Assembly (NCBI RefSeq): GCF_001420695.1
Contig: NZ_LJJB01000007.1
Coordinates: 1,510,184 to 1,574,183 of the forward strand
DNA length: 64,000 bases
Direction of reading: 5' to 3'
DNA from: Brevibacillus choshinensis
GTDB taxonomy: Bacteria; Bacillota; Bacilli; Brevibacillales; Brevibacillaceae
Every line of letters starts with the position of its first letter. Position 1 is the stretch's first letter. A model generated the notes under the pieces. It was given only the letters and a program-made list of their open reading frames with translations, was not told the origin of the DNA and made no database searches. The position numbers and the translations under genes were made by a program. Below, piece after piece: positions 41,454 through 51,762 of this stretch.

Positions 41454-44400
41454 ATGAGCATGCGAGGATTGCCTACAAAACAGGGTCTGTATGATCCAAT
41501 GTTCGAACATGATGCTTGTGGGATTGGTTTTATCGCCAATTTGAAAAACAAGGCCAATCACGAGATGGTGAGCAAAGGTTTGCAAATACTCTGTCATCTG
41601 GAACACCGTGGCGGTCAAGGTAGCGACCCGGAGACAGGGGACGGAGCAGGAATTTTGACTGGCATTCCGCACACCTTCTTTAAAAAGTCCTGTGATGAAC
41701 TGGGCTTCAAGCTTCCCGCCCAAGGCAAATACGGAGTGGGCATGCTGTTTCTCCCAATGGACGAGACTCTACGAAATACGTACGAAAAGCAATTAGAAGA
41801 GATCATTCAAGCGGAAGGGCAAAAGCTTCTCGGATGGAGAACCGTTCCGACGAATACGGATAAAATTGGGAAGACAGCAAAGGCTAGTCAGCCATTTGTC
41901 CGTCAAGTGTTTATCGGGGCGAGCTCTACTGTGAAAGATCAGCTCAGTTTCGAACGAAAATTATATATCATCCGAAAACAAATGGAACAGGTAGCAAGAG
42001 AAGGCTTTTACGCAGCCTCGATGTCCAGCCGCACGATTGTTTATAAAGGCTTAGTTACTCCAGAACAGCTGGATCAATTTTATACGGATCTGCAGGATGA
42101 ATCCTACGCTTCCCCATTTTCCGTGGTTCACTCCAGGTTCAGTACGAATACATTCCCAACGTGGGAGCGTGCCCATCCAAACCGCTATTTGATCCACAAT
42201 GGTGAGATCAACACGTTGCAAGGAAATATCAACTGGATGCGAGCTCGAGAGCAAATGTTCCAGTCTGAGGCATTTGGTTCTGATCTACAAAAAGTGGTGC
42301 CTGTCATTGATCTGGAAGGCAGTGACTCCGCGATTCTCGACAACTGTGTAGAATTCTTCTCGCTGGCCGGGCGTTCGTTGCCGCACGTGGCGATGATGAT
42401 GATTCCTGAGCCATGGGATCAAGATGCGAACATCGAAGCTTCCAAGAAAGCTTTTTACGAGTATCATAGCTGCTTGATGGAGCCATGGGATGGCCCAACC
42501 GCGATTTCTTTTACGGATGGAAAACAGATCGGCGCGATCCTCGACCGAAACGGCTTGCGCCCAGCCCGTTATTACGTTACCTCTGATGATACTATTATTT
42601 TCTCATCCGAGGTAGGGGTTCTCGAAGTTCCGGATGAAAAGATCGTGCAAAAAGGAAGACTGAGCCCTGGGAAAATGCTTCTCGTCGATCTCGAAGAAGG
42701 CAGAATTGTGTCCGACGAAGAGATCAAACAGCAGATCGCTAATGAGCAGCTGTATGGGGAGTGGGTACAAAAGAATCTCGTCACTCTCACGGCTTTACCG
42801 AAAGCGAATACACCTGCGAGGATTGCGGGAGATACACTTCTGGCGCGTCAAAAAGCATTTGGCTATACCCAAGAAGAACTGACGAAAGTACTGACCCCGA
42901 TGGTCGCTGAGAAAAAAGATCCGATCGGGTCCATGGGAATCGATACGCCGCTCGCGGTGCTGTCTGATCGTCCACAGCTGCTGTACAACTACTTTAAACA
43001 ATCGTTTGCACAAGTGACCAATCCACCAATCGATGCGCTGCGTGAAGCATGCGTGACCTCCACTCTCTCTTATTTGGGAGCAGAAGGAAACCTGCTTGCG
43101 CCGGACGAGAGCAATTGCCGTCGGATTCGTCTGAGCTCGCCACTTTTGTCCAATGAAGAGCTGGCTAAGCTGGCAAGTAACCCACATCTGGAATTTCAGG
43201 CAAAAGCGTTGCCGATCTTGTTCCCAGCAGACGGTGGTGCCACTGGGCTGGAAATAGCGCTGGACGATTTGTTTGCAGCTGCTGATCAGGCGATGGAGTC
43301 GGGTCATACCCTGCTGATCCTGTCTGACCGTGGTATGAACGAAAAACAGGCGGCCATTCCTGCATTGCTCGCAGGTAGTGGACTTCATCACTATTTGGTG
43401 AGCAAAGGAACGCGGACGCAAGTGAGCGTGATCGTTGAATCCGGTGAACCACGCGATGTTCACCAGTTTGCGATGTTGATTGGCTACGGTGTCGATGCTG
43501 TCAACCCTTACGTTGCGATCGACTCATTGCTGGAGCTGGCAGCATCCGAAAAAGGTAACGGCGTGAATGCCAAAGATGCAGTGGAAATCTATATGCGCAC
43601 AGCCGTAGAAGGCGTCGTGAAGGTCATGTCCAAGATGGGGATCTCCACGGTCCAAAGCTACCGCGGCGCGCAGATTTTCGAAGCGATCGGGATCGATTCC
43701 TCTGTTATTGATCGATACTTCACCCGTACGGCTTCCAAAATAGGCGGGATTACTCTCGAAGTGATTGCCAAAGAAACACTCGCTCGTCATGCGAAAGCAT
43801 TTTTGCCTGAACATTCCGAAGAAAATCTGGATCCAGGAAGTGATTTCCAATTCCGCCGAGATGGAGAGTTCCACCTGTTCAATCCGAAAACTGTGCACGC
43901 CCTGCAAAAAGCAGTACGCGAAGGCAGCTACGAGCAATATAAGCTGTACTCGGAGATGGCCAATGACCAGCAATTTGCGTTCTTGCGTCACCTGCTGGAC
44001 TTCAAATCTGACCGCATGCCTGTGCCACTGAACGAGGTCGAATCCGTTGATTCTATCGTTCACCGCTTTAAAACAGGGGCGATGTCCTACGGTTCGCTGA
44101 GCAAAGAAGCGCACGAGACTCTCGCCATCGCTATGAACCGACTGGGTGCGAAAAGCAATAGTGGGGAAGGTGGGGAAGATCCACAGCGCTATATGATAGA
44201 CGAGAATGGTGATCTGCGACGCAGCGCAATCAAGCAAGTGGCTTCTGGCCGATTTGGTGTCTCCAGCCACTATCTGGTAAATGCCAGCGAGATTCAAATT
44301 AAAATGGCGCAAGGAGCAAAACCGGGCGAGGGGGGGCAACTCCCAGGTAACAAGGTGTATCCATGGATTGCGGAAGTACGCAAATCGACACCAGGTGTAG

Positions 44401-46067
44401 GGCTGATTTCTCCGCCACCGCATCACGATATTTATTCCATTGAAGATTTGGCACAGCTGATCTTCGACTTGAAAAATGCCAATCCACGGGCGCGAATCAG
44501 CGTGAAGCTCGTATCAAAAGCGGGAGTCGGTACAATTGCCGCTGGGGTAGCAAAAGGATTAGCGGATGTGATCGTAATCAGCGGACATGATGGCGGTACA
44601 GGTGCCTCTCCAAAAAGCAGTATCAAACACGCGGGCTTGCCATGGGAATTGGGGCTAGCTGAGACACATCAGACGCTCTTGTTAAATCAGCTTCGCGACC
44701 GTGTAGTCGTGGAGACAGACGGGAAGATGATGACCGGACGTGATGTTGTCATCGCTGCTCTTCTCGGTGCAGAAGAATTCGGCTTTGCGACAGCTCCACT
44801 CGTCTCCATCGGTTGTGTGATGGCGCGCGTATGCCATCTGGATACGTGTCCAGTGGGAGTCGCTACTCAAAATCCGGATCTGCGCAAGAAGTTCAAGGGT
44901 GATCCACAGCACGCTGTCAACTTTGTGCGCTTCGTGGCGCGTGAAGTGCGTGAGATCATGGCAGAGCTTGGCTTCCGTTCCTTTGAGGATATGATCGGAC
45001 GCAGTCAGCTTTTGACGATGAATGAAAAAGCGAAATCACACTGGAAGGCAAAACATATCGATCTGTCGCTGCTCCTGTTCCAACCAGAAGTGCCAGAAGA
45101 AGTAGGCAGATTCCATCAACGCTCGCAGGATCACAAGCTGGATGCGACACTGGATCGTCAACAACTACTGGCCCTGTCCAAACCGGCACTGGAAAAACAG
45201 CGCCAAGTTGAAATCAATCTGCCGATTAACAACACCAATCGTGTCGTTGGTACGATTCTGGGTAGCGAGGTCACGAGACGTTTTGGTGAACACGGCTTGC
45301 CGGAAGACACCATTCGCTTGAATTTCAAAGGGTCTGCAGGACAAAGCTTTGGTGCATTCGTACCACGCGGCATTACCTTAAAGCTCGAGGGTGATGCAAA
45401 CGACTATGTAGGAAAAGGGCTTTCTGGCGGACGATTGGCTGTATATCCTTCCAAAAAGGTGACCTACGCGCCAGAGAAGAACATGATCATCGGAAACGTT
45501 GCTTTCTACGGTGCGACGTCTGGTGAAGCGTACATCTCCGGGATGGCAGGCGAGCGCTTCTGCGTCAGAAACAGCGGAATGACCGCCGTCGTCGAAGGAG
45601 TTGGCGACCATGGGTGCGAGTATATGACAGGAGGACGTGTCGTCGTACTCGGCCAGGTTGGGAAAAACTTCGCGGCGGGGATGTCTGGCGGTACCGCCTA
45701 TGTGCTGGCCGAAGATAAAGCTGTATTCACAGCATTGTGCAATCAGGAAATGGTGCTACTGGAAGCGCTGCAGGATGAGCGCGAAGCTGCAGAAGTGAAA
45801 AAGCTGTTGGAAAATCACGTAGCGAATACTGGAAGTCAGCACGCCCATGCGTTGCTCAACCAATGGGAGCAGACCAAAGCGAAGTTCGTGAAAGTCATTC
45901 CAAAAGACTACAAGCAGATCATTTTGACAATGGAAGAATTGCAGCAATCAGGCATGAAACGCAGCGACGCGATTTTGGCAGCATTTGAAATCAGTCAAAA
46001 GAAAAATGTAGAGAAAGCCCCGAAAGCAAAAACAGAAGAACAAGTAGCCGCTTCCGTAGGGAAGTAA
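41454..46067 (+). CDS. gltA: Glutamate synthase (GOGAT) large subunit
   Basis: 1537 residues. The N-terminal glutamine amidotransferase class II domain has the nucleophile Cys22 in EHDACGIGF, so about 21 residues are removed as a propeptide. Then follow the central domain, the FMN/2-oxoglutarate synthase domain ([40 protein letters not shown]), the 3Fe-4S cysteines in [15 protein letters not shown], and the C-terminal beta-helix GXGXG domain ([24 protein letters not shown]). It makes two glutamates from glutamine and 2-oxoglutarate. No small-subunit (gltB/gltD) gene follows; the next gene is a convergent transporter. Confidence 0.97.
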   Translation: MSMRGLPTKQGLYDPMFEHDACGIGFIANLKNKANHEMVSKGLQILCHLEHRGGQGSDPETGDGAGILTGIPHTFFKKSCDELGFKLPAQGKYGVGMLFLPMDETLRNTYEKQLEEIIQAEGQKLLGWRTVPTNTDKIGKTAKASQPFVRQVFIGASSTVKDQLSFERKLYIIRKQMEQVAREGFYAASMSSRTIVYKGLVTPEQLDQFYTDLQDESYASPFSVVHSRFSTNTFPTWERAHPNRYLIHNGEINTLQGNINWMRAREQMFQSEAFGSDLQKVVPVIDLEGSDSAILDNCVEFFSLAGRSLPHVAMMMIPEPWDQDANIEASKKAFYEYHSCLMEPWDGPTAISFTDGKQIGAILDRNGLRPARYYVTSDDTIIFSSEVGVLEVPDEKIVQKGRLSPGKMLLVDLEEGRIVSDEEIKQQIANEQLYGEWVQKNLVTLTALPKANTPARIAGDTLLARQKAFGYTQEELTKVLTPMVAEKKDPIGSMGIDTPLAVLSDRPQLLYNYFKQSFAQVTNPPIDALREACVTSTLSYLGAEGNLLAPDESNCRRIRLSSPLLSNEELAKLASNPHLEFQAKALPILFPADGGATGLEIALDDLFAAADQAMESGHTLLILSDRGMNEKQAAIPALLAGSGLHHYLVSKGTRTQVSVIVESGEPRDVHQFAMLIGYGVDAVNPYVAIDSLLELAASEKGNGVNAKDAVEIYMRTAVEGVVKVMSKMGISTVQSYRGAQIFEAIGIDSSVIDRYFTRTASKIGGITLEVIAKETLARHAKAFLPEHSEENLDPGSDFQFRRDGEFHLFNPKTVHALQKAVREGSYEQYKLYSEMANDQQFAFLRHLLDFKSDRMPVPLNEVESVDSIVHRFKTGAMSYGSLSKEAHETLAIAMNRLGAKSNSGEGGEDPQRYMIDENGDLRRSAIKQVASGRFGVSSHYLVNASEIQIKMAQGAKPGEGGQLPGNKVYPWIAEVRKSTPGVGLISPPPHHDIYSIEDLAQLIFDLKNANPRARISVKLVSKAGVGTIAAGVAKGLADVIVISGHDGGTGASPKSSIKHAGLPWELGLAETHQTLLLNQLRDRVVVETDGKMMTGRDVVIAALLGAEEFGFATAPLVSIGCVMARVCHLDTCPVGVATQNPDLRKKFKGDPQHAVNFVRFVAREVREIMAELGFRSFEDMIGRSQLLTMNEKAKSHWKAKHIDLSLLLFQPEVPEEVGRFHQRSQDHKLDATLDRQQLLALSKPALEKQRQVEINLPINNTNRVVGTILGSEVTRRFGEHGLPEDTIRLNFKGSAGQSFGAFVPRGITLKLEGDANDYVGKGLSGGRLAVYPSKKVTYAPEKNMIIGNVAFYGATSGEAYISGMAGERFCVRNSGMTAVVEGVGDHGCEYMTGGRVVVLGQVGKNFAAGMSGGTAYVLAEDKAVFTALCNQEMVLLEALQDEREAAEVKKLLENHVANTGSQHAHALLNQWEQTKAKFVKVIPKDYKQIILTMEELQQSGMKRSDAILAAFEISQKKNVEKAPKAKTEEQVAASVGK

Positions 46068-46131
46068 GAAAAGAAGCCGATCTAGCCACTTGCAGGCGAT
46101 GGTTGCGAATCTATCGACAAATGAAAAGACC

Positions 46132-46160
46132 AAAAAAGACAGCTTGTGGCTGTCTTTTTT
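46132..46160. terminator. Bidirectional terminator after gltA
   Basis: AAAAAAGACAGC (46132-46143) pairs perfectly with GCTGTCTTTTTT (46149-46160). Serves gltA (+) and the MFS gene (-). Confidence 0.9.
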
Positions 46161-46179
46161 GTGTGTAAAAATATTGGGT

Positions 46180-47382
46180 TTACGCCACAGCTGACTTGCG
46201 TTCTACGATATAGCAAGCCATTCCTAAAATCAGAGCAAGTCCAACGAGCACGGCTCCGACCCAAGGAAGAGATGAGATAGACAGATGAGTAATGACCCAT
46301 CCCCCGATGAAAGCACCTGTTGCATTTCCTAGATTACCAGCTGAATGACTGGAGGTAGAGGCAAGAGCTGGTGCTGCTTGTGCTAGGTTCATCACTCGTA
46401 CTTGCAACCCCGGAAACACAGCAAAGGAAGCAGCTCCCCAGAGGAAAATGGTCAATACGGCAGCTGTAGGGCTATACATCGTAAAGGTAAAGAGGGTTAG
46501 GATGACACATATGGTAAAGTAAAGTCCCAGTATGGAGGGCATCAGCTTCCAGTCCGCAAGCTTCCCGCCGATGATATTGCCGATCGTCACCCCACATCCG
46601 AATAGGACGAGAATCCAAGTTACACTATGCTCGGCAAAACCAGTAACTTGCGTAAGCAGTGGCGTAATATAAGTAAATACGGTGAACAAGCCGGCGTTGC
46701 CAAGTGCTCCAATAAGGAGGTATAGAAGGAGCTTGGGCTTGACAAGAGCGGAAATTTGCGTAGCGATACTCCCTGGTTTGTCTTGTCGGATGTGCGGTAC
46801 AAAGATAATTATGCCGATCATTGCGATCATTCCCATAATTGAAATGGCGCCAAACGAAGAACGCCACCCCATGTGCTGACCAATAAATGTCCCTAGAGGA
46901 ACACCGATAATATTCGCTATGGTAAGGCCAGCCATCATGATGGATACGGCTCCGGCGCGCTTGTCAGGACGGACAAGATTGGAGGCGATCACAGCTCCAA
47001 CTCCAAAGAAAGTCCCATGCGTCAAAGCGGTGATCAAGCGTGCTCCCATCAAAATTGCGTAGCTTGGAGCGAAAGCAGAGATCCCGTTTCCGAGAATAAA
47101 TAGTACCATGAGCAGACATAGTAAATTCTTTTGCGGGATTCGGTGGGTGAGGACTGTCAATATAGGCGCACCGACGGCTACCCCAAGAGCATACATGGTA
47201 ATGAGTTGTCCTGCCGCGGAGATGGTGACATGCAAATCTTCAGCAACATTAGGTAGAAGACCCATGATGACAAATTCAGTCATTCCAATTGCAAAGGAGC
47301 CAACTGTAAGAGAAAGGATAGAAATTGAAAACGGTTCTTTTTTTATTACTTGTTCCTTGGTAGTGCGTTGAGATAACTCCAT
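46180..47382 (-). CDS. MFS transporter, AraJ/YdhP-like (DHA1)
   Basis: 400 residues, twelve membrane segments. Family features: FAIGMTEFVIMGLLPNVAED in helix 1 (the GxxEF signature of sugar-efflux/AraJ-type DHA1 proteins), LITALTHGTFFGVGAV in helix 4 and GVPLGTFIGQHMGWRSSFGA in helix 5 (motif C region). Probably a proton-coupled efflux carrier; substrate unknown. Convergent with gltA. Confidence 0.9.
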   Translation of the reverse strand: MELSQRTTKEQVIKKEPFSISILSLTVGSFAIGMTEFVIMGLLPNVAEDLHVTISAAGQLITMYALGVAVGAPILTVLTHRIPQKNLLCLLMVLFILGNGISAFAPSYAILMGARLITALTHGTFFGVGAVIASNLVRPDKRAGAVSIMMAGLTIANIIGVPLGTFIGQHMGWRSSFGAISIMGMIAMIGIIIFVPHIRQDKPGSIATQISALVKPKLLLYLLIGALGNAGLFTVFTYITPLLTQVTGFAEHSVTWILVLFGCGVTIGNIIGGKLADWKLMPSILGLYFTICVILTLFTFTMYSPTAAVLTIFLWGAASFAVFPGLQVRVMNLAQAAPALASTSSHSAGNLGNATGAFIGGWVITHLSISSLPWVGAVLVGLALILGMACYIVERKSAVA

Positions 47383-47728
47383 TACGTTAAAATCAACCTT
47401 TCTGTAGGATTAAATATCGCTTGAATCGTAATCATAGTGCCGGTCAAGAAAACCTGTTCCATATTATTAAGTTTCCTGAGAGTAAAATCAAGTCATTCTT
47501 TTTTAGAATGTGTAAAAGGTGAGGCTTTTTAATAGTTGTTCAAGGGTAGGGAAGAAAGAGGAATGCGATTAGATTGAGTGGCAGCTAGCAATCAATGGCG
47601 AGGAGAAATGGGGATGCAGCAAATAGAGCTTATGTCCATCTACTGAAATGAAATCAGCTTAGCAGAGTACCGGCGGTCATGCCGGTGCCCTGCGACTGTT
47701 TGGTGCGTATCGGATCGAGAAACTTAGT
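47383..47728. other. 346-base gap, no gene recognised
   Basis: It holds the upstream region of the MFS gene and a small CCGGC-N6-GCCGG hairpin near 47669-47684. I see no frame with a recognisable protein or a clear promoter. Base composition rises in G+C towards the DinB gene. Confidence 0.4.
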
Positions 47729-48226
47729 TCATTGGGCTTCCTCGTCGGCCGAGGGACCATAGATGCCCGGCACCGGAATATCGAGAAGCCGCAAATATAC
47801 CCCGAGCTGCGCCCGGTGGTGGATCATGTGGCTTAATCCGAAGGTGCGAAGCGCGATCGCCCGCGGCTCGCGGAGGATGATATGGTTGCCGTGGCGCAGC
47901 GTCCATTCCTCGCCGAGCGTTTTCTCGTCACATTCAGCGAGCAGGTTTTCAAACTTGCCGACGTTCGCGTCGAACTCCTCCAGAACGTCAGAGCGTTTTT
48001 CCAAAGGCTCCCGCCGCAGCGGCACGGTCGAAAGATCGAACTCCGGGTACTGAAAAATCGCGATTTGCCAGTTCAGCAGGTTGATCAGGTGCGTGGCCAG
48101 CCCGCCGAGCGTCATGGATTTCTCGTGCGGCTTCCACGACATATGCTCCTCGGGCAAGCGTTCTAGAATGCGGCGCGTAGTGGCCAGTTCATGCGTTGCG
48201 TCGCCAACGATCAGTTGTTTGACCAT
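47729..48226 (-). CDS. DinB family metal-binding protein
   Basis: 165 residues from ATG 48226 (GGAGAGGAATT upstream; a longer frame has no ribosome site). DinB/YfiT four-helix bundle with His ligands in LATHLINLLNWQ and LSHMIHHRAQLGVYLR. Members include bacillithiol S-transferases and enzymes of unknown role. Codons are much richer in G and C than in the rest of the window (frequent CGC, GCC, CTG, CGG), which suggests transfer from a GC-richer genome. Confidence 0.88.
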   Translation of the reverse strand: MVKQLIVGDATHELATTRRILERLPEEHMSWKPHEKSMTLGGLATHLINLLNWQIAIFQYPEFDLSTVPLRREPLEKRSDVLEEFDANVGKFENLLAECDEKTLGEEWTLRHGNHIILREPRAIALRTFGLSHMIHHRAQLGVYLRLLDIPVPGIYGPSADEEAQ

Positions 48227-48293
48227 AAATTCCTCTCCTTCCGTATGGTTTATCTTACTATAAATTCCAGTCGAGCGGAAAGCTCTAGTCCCG

Positions 48294-48548
48294 GTGTCAG
48301 CTTCCCCTCTACGCCTTTGGCATCGAATCGTCGGCTCGTACAAGAGCAAATATCCAGTCCAACGCGTCCCTCAAGGTATGATGACTCTACCGGAAGAAGG
48401 TATGGTCCGCCTGCGATATCCGACTTACTCCATCCAAGAAATCGAAAAGATCGTATTAGCTGGGCACGTCATGCCAGCAGAGGTCACTCTCTTTATAATT
48501 AGTGGAAGGATCACTGCGGCCGTACGCAGAAGCGGTCTATCTGAGTGA
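48294..48548 (+). other. Unassigned open frame between dinB-type and XRE-cupin genes
   Basis: An 84-codon frame includes MTLPEEGMVRLRYPTYSIQE and IEKIVLAGHVMPAEVTLFI, which read like real protein. It has no ribosome site, and the N-terminal part is antisense to the dinB upstream region. It may be the end of a lost gene; no family could be named. Confidence 0.25.
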
Positions 48549-48730
48549 AAAAGAGTATATGAAAATCACCAATTCTAGCAACATTAACACCCTCTCTATT
48601 CTCGTTGAGAAGCGATAGATGGGATTTTTGATATTTTGAGTTATACGAACAGAATATTGCAGTATCGTTTCATCAATCATCTCTATCTCTACAGGATAGG
48701 GATTAGTTTCTGTGAAAAAGGTGATAAAAT

Positions 48731-49312
48731 ATGAATCAGAAGTTTGACAGGGAGATGGTGGAAACTTATATGGTTGAAGTCAGCAACAAAATTCGTAGTT
48801 TTCGGTTGCAGCAAAATCTGACCTTGAAAGAACTGAGCGAAAAAACGGGATTGTCGATTAGTTTTCTTTCCCAAGTGGAAAGAGGAGGTTCTTCCTTGGC
48901 GATTACTTCTTTGAAAAAAATCGCAGACGCTTTCAATGTTCCGATTACACATTTTTTTGAGAGCTACAAAAACCAAAACTACTATGTGAAAAAAGCGGAT
49001 CAAAAGCCGTTTCAAATCGAAAGCTCGAGCTTGCTCTATACGCGATTGGCTGGAGAATTTTCGGGACGTTCCCTCGAGCCGATCCTTGTTGTCATGCCGC
49101 CTGGTTTAAAACAGGACAATGTATTTAATCATCCTGGCGAAGAGTTCTTTTACGTCCTGGAAGGCGTCGTCATTTTTAACGTGGATGGCACGGAATACAT
49201 CGTGAAAGCAGGCGAATCGATTCACTATCCGTCCAATCTGCCGCATTTCTGGCTGAATCCGCTCGACCATGAAGCGAAAATACTAGGGATTACCACACCT
49301 GTTATATTTTGA
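48731..49312 (+). CDS. XRE-cupin transcriptional regulator
   Basis: 193 residues: helix-turn-helix (LTLKELSEKTGLSISFLSQV, then ERGGSSLAITSLKKIADAF) and C-terminal cupin (HPGEEFFYVLEGVVIFNVDG, then YPSNLPHFWLNP). ATG 48731 behind AAAAAGGTGAT. It is 46 bases upstream of a thioesterase gene and probably co-transcribed with it, so it may regulate a small acyl-CoA unit. Confidence 0.93.
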   Translation: MNQKFDREMVETYMVEVSNKIRSFRLQQNLTLKELSEKTGLSISFLSQVERGGSSLAITSLKKIADAFNVPITHFFESYKNQNYYVKKADQKPFQIESSSLLYTRLAGEFSGRSLEPILVVMPPGLKQDNVFNHPGEEFFYVLEGVVIFNVDGTEYIVKAGESIHYPSNLPHFWLNPLDHEAKILGITTPVIF

Positions 49313-49358
49313 TCCTAGCCTGATACGGCTAGATGGAAAGAGAAAGAGAGGGAATCGC

Positions 49359-49745
49359 ATGCCGCCACTTGCCAATATGGAGCTAGTGGTCTCTGCAGAA
49401 GCCGTGCATGGAGGCCATGTGAACAACGTGAAGTATTTGGAGTTTTTAGAGATGGCTCGCAAGCCGTGGTATCAATATTTTTCCACTTTGGGCTTTCGTT
49501 CGTTTATGGCGCATCTGAATGTGGAGTATAAAAAAGAAGCCTTTCTCGGGGATCACCTGCTGATCCACACGATGATTGAGCGGGTGGGAAATACGAGCCT
49601 TGTTCTTAGACATACGATGAAAAATCAAAATGAGGAGTACGTACTGCAGGCGCACGCGACCTTTGTCGCGATCAGTGTCGAGACAGGTGAAAAAATTCGC
49701 GTTCCTGATGAATTGCGTGAAGATATAGACGAAAAAACAAGATGA
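49359..49745 (+). CDS. Acyl-CoA thioesterase, 4HBT hotdog fold
   Basis: 128 residues, single hotdog domain. HGGHVNNVKYLEFLEMAR is the 4-hydroxybenzoyl-CoA thioesterase/YbgC-type motif (usually D-x-x-GHVNN-x-x-Y), here with His in place of the usual catalytic Asp (AVHGGHVNN), so the mechanism may differ. The rest (LNVEYKKEAFLGDHLLIHT) fits the family. Hydrolyses acyl-CoA or acyl carrier thioesters. Follows the XRE-cupin regulator; terminator at 49769. Confidence 0.88.
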   Translation: MPPLANMELVVSAEAVHGGHVNNVKYLEFLEMARKPWYQYFSTLGFRSFMAHLNVEYKKEAFLGDHLLIHTMIERVGNTSLVLRHTMKNQNEEYVLQAHATFVAISVETGEKIRVPDELREDIDEKTR

Positions 49746-49768
49746 GACTGCTTGCTTTAGATTCATTC

Positions 49769-49797
49769 AGAACCCTAATGAGCGAGGGTTCTTTTTT
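49769..49797 (+). terminator. Terminator after the thioesterase gene
   Basis: AGAACCCT (49769-49776) pairs with AGGGTTCT (49785-49792), then TTTTT. Confidence 0.88.
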
Positions 49798-49978
49798 ATG
49801 AAAGCGCAAATCCAAAACTATGAAATCACCTCGGCTGCAAGAGTCCAATAGTAGCTTTACTACGGCATGTTTTTTGGGGAAGGACAAGACTAACACCACC
49901 TTAAATGGAAATATACCACTTTTTACTATTATTAGTTGTATCACAACCAATAGGCGAATAGCTCTTCGTTAAAAGTAG

Positions 49979-50401
49979 GTCCTTGAAGAAGTCGCAAAAG
50001 AATGCGGTTTAACCAAGCGCACCATTCGGTATTATGAGGAAATTGGCTTGCTGTTCCCGCCGGAAAGAAGTGAAGGGGGATACCGCTTATATACCGATCG
50101 ACACATCGAGCAGCTCAAGAAAATCAACAGCGCGCGAGATGTCCTCGGTTTTTCCTTGCCTGAACTTTTAGAATTTATTCAGATGAGTGATGTCATCCAC
50201 AACCAGCGCGTGGAAGCCAAGCAGACTGATGATATCCCTTTAAAATTGGAGAAAATCGCGGAGCTTGAGCAAACACTAGAAAAGCAACTCCAGATGATTG
50301 ACCAAAAGCTAGAAAAGCTCAACTTGTTCAGAACTGAACTTACAGATCTACAGGAGCGAGTCCAGATAGCCAAGACCAAATACATTGCCATTCAGGAGTG
50401 A
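49979..50401 (+). CDS. MerR-family regulator without a normal start codon
   Basis: The frame from 49979 reads LEEVAKECGLTKRTIRYYEE then IGLLFPPERSEGGYRLYTD, a standard MerR helix-turn-helix, followed by a coiled-coil (KLEKIAELEQTLEKQLQMID) of about 45 residues. Just upstream is an in-frame TAG (49976), and no ATG, GTG or TTG occurs before the TTG at 50048, which would delete most of the DNA-binding helix. So either the first codons were lost, making a 5'-truncated pseudogene, or a rare start is used. The stop overlaps the MFS gene, a typical MerR-exporter operon. Confidence 0.7.
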   Translation, partial: VLEEVAKECGLTKRTIRYYEEIGLLFPPERSEGGYRLYTDRHIEQLKKINSARDVLGFSLPELLEFIQMSDVIHNQRVEAKQTDDIPLKLEKIAELEQTLEKQLQMIDQKLEKLNLFRTELTDLQERVQIAKTKYIAIQE

Positions 50402-50409
50402 ATGCGGAG

Positions 50410-51645
50410 ATGTCACGTTCAGGTAATGCAGTAGCGAAAGCAACAAACGCTGACTCGTATGAAGCGGGTCTGTTGCAGCAGCCTCGCTCAGTCTGGGCTG
50501 TTTTCTTTGCAGGAATTATTGCGTTCATGGGTATCGGACTGGTCGATCCAATTTTGCCTGCCATTGCGGATAAAATGAAGGCAACACCTAGTGAAGTGAG
50601 CATGCTGTTTACTAGCTACAACGCGGTTATGGCTGTCGCCATGCTGTTCACTGGAATGATTGCATCCCGAATCGGGGTCAAAAAGACACTGCTCACCGGT
50701 ATCATTATTATTGCTTTGTTTTCGTTTCTGGGTGGTTTATCGAATCATATTTGGGTCCTTGGCGCACTACGTGGAGGCTGGGGACTCGGCAATGCTCTCT
50801 TCGTTGCCACCGCGTTGACCGCGATTGTGTCCTTGTCTAGAAGTGGCGTCACCAAAGCCATCATTTTGTATGAGGCGGCAATCGGATTGGGAATCTCAGT
50901 CGGTCCGCTGCTGGGGGGCGAGCTTGGGGCGATTTCTTGGAGAGGTCCTTTCTTTGGCGTAGCATCGTTGATGGTTGTTGCCTTTATCTCTCTTATTTTT
51001 CTGATGCCAGCAGAAGCCAAAACCAATTCGTCTGCAAAAGCCAAGACTTCCTTAATGGATCCGTTTCGTGCCATGAAGCACCGTTCCCTGGTTGTATTTG
51101 GCTTGACGGCATGCTTGTACAACTTCGGTTTTTTCACCCTCATGGCGTATGCACCTTTTGTCATGGGGCTAGATGAGCACGGACTGGGGTTTGTGTTCCT
51201 TGGTTGGGGTATCTTGCTCGCGATTACTTCCGTGTTCATGGCTCCCAAACTTCAGCAAAAATTTGGAACAGTCAAGTCCATGTCTGTCATGCTAGCCCTG
51301 TTTGGACTTACGTTGTTAGCTATGGGCATTTGGACGAATACACAGGCTGTCGTGATCGCGGCAGTTATTTTCTCCGGAGCTCTTTTGGGAAACAACAACA
51401 CATTGATTACGACTGGCGTGATGAATGCCGCTCCAATCGAGCGCTCCACCGCCTCTGCTGCTTACAGCTTCCTGCGCTTTATTGGTGGTGCCATTGCACC
51501 AGTTCTTGCTGGAAAATTGGCAGAGTGGTTTAATCCGCACGTTCCGTTTATTGTAGGGGCGGGCTTCGTGCTTTTGTCCGTCGTGTTTGTTACGCTCAAC
51601 CGTCGCCATGTGATGCACGTAGACCAAGTGGGTGCTGCACATTAA
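50410..51645 (+). CDS. MFS transporter (drug-efflux type)
   Basis: About 411 residues. ATG 50410 is 11 bases after AGGAG; a GTG at 50398, overlapping the MerR stop, would add four residues. Twelve membrane segments; IAFMGIGLVDPILPAIADKM in helix 1 and ASRIGVKKTLLTG in the 2-3 loop (motif A: G-x-x-x-D/R-R-x-G-x-K) fit DHA1 drug exporters; ALRGGWGLGNALFVA in helix 4. Operon with the MerR frame suggests ligand-induced efflux; substrate unknown. Confidence 0.92.
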   Translation: MSRSGNAVAKATNADSYEAGLLQQPRSVWAVFFAGIIAFMGIGLVDPILPAIADKMKATPSEVSMLFTSYNAVMAVAMLFTGMIASRIGVKKTLLTGIIIIALFSFLGGLSNHIWVLGALRGGWGLGNALFVATALTAIVSLSRSGVTKAIILYEAAIGLGISVGPLLGGELGAISWRGPFFGVASLMVVAFISLIFLMPAEAKTNSSAKAKTSLMDPFRAMKHRSLVVFGLTACLYNFGFFTLMAYAPFVMGLDEHGLGFVFLGWGILLAITSVFMAPKLQQKFGTVKSMSVMLALFGLTLLAMGIWTNTQAVVIAAVIFSGALLGNNNTLITTGVMNAAPIERSTASAAYSFLRFIGGAIAPVLAGKLAEWFNPHVPFIVGAGFVLLSVVFVTLNRRHVMHVDQVGAAH

Positions 51646-51682
51646 TGGGAAAAGAATAGCGCAGTAGCGCAGTAGCGAAGAT

Positions 51683-51709
51683 GAGCTCCAGAAGATGGGG
51701 CTCTTTTTT
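51683..51709 (+). terminator. Terminator after the MFS gene
   Basis: GAGCTCC (51683-51689) pairs with GGGGCTC (51697-51703, one G-T pair), followed by six T. Confidence 0.82.
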
Positions 51710-51725
51710 GTTGTCGCTGTGTGAT

Positions 51726-51755
51726 TTGACATGCAGTCATTTGGTTGCATATAAT
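51726..51755 (+). promoter_or_regulatory. Sigma-A promoter at the ArsR start (leaderless transcript)
   Basis: TTGACA (51726-51731), 18-base spacer, TATAAT (51750-51755): both hexamers match consensus exactly. The expected start (51762-51763) coincides with the ATG at 51763. Confidence 0.8.
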
Positions 51756-51762
51756 GAGTGTC

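Noticed and set aside
43524-44426. A 300-codon open frame antisense to gltA, with others in gltA and elsewhere.
   Set aside because: Every such frame lies entirely inside a well-conserved gene on the other strand, has no ribosome site and reads as a shadow of its codon use.
51656-51680. Short direct repeat GCAGTAGCGCAGTAGCG as a CRISPR-like or mobile element.
   Set aside because: Two partial copies of about eight bases only, with no spacers or terminal repeats.
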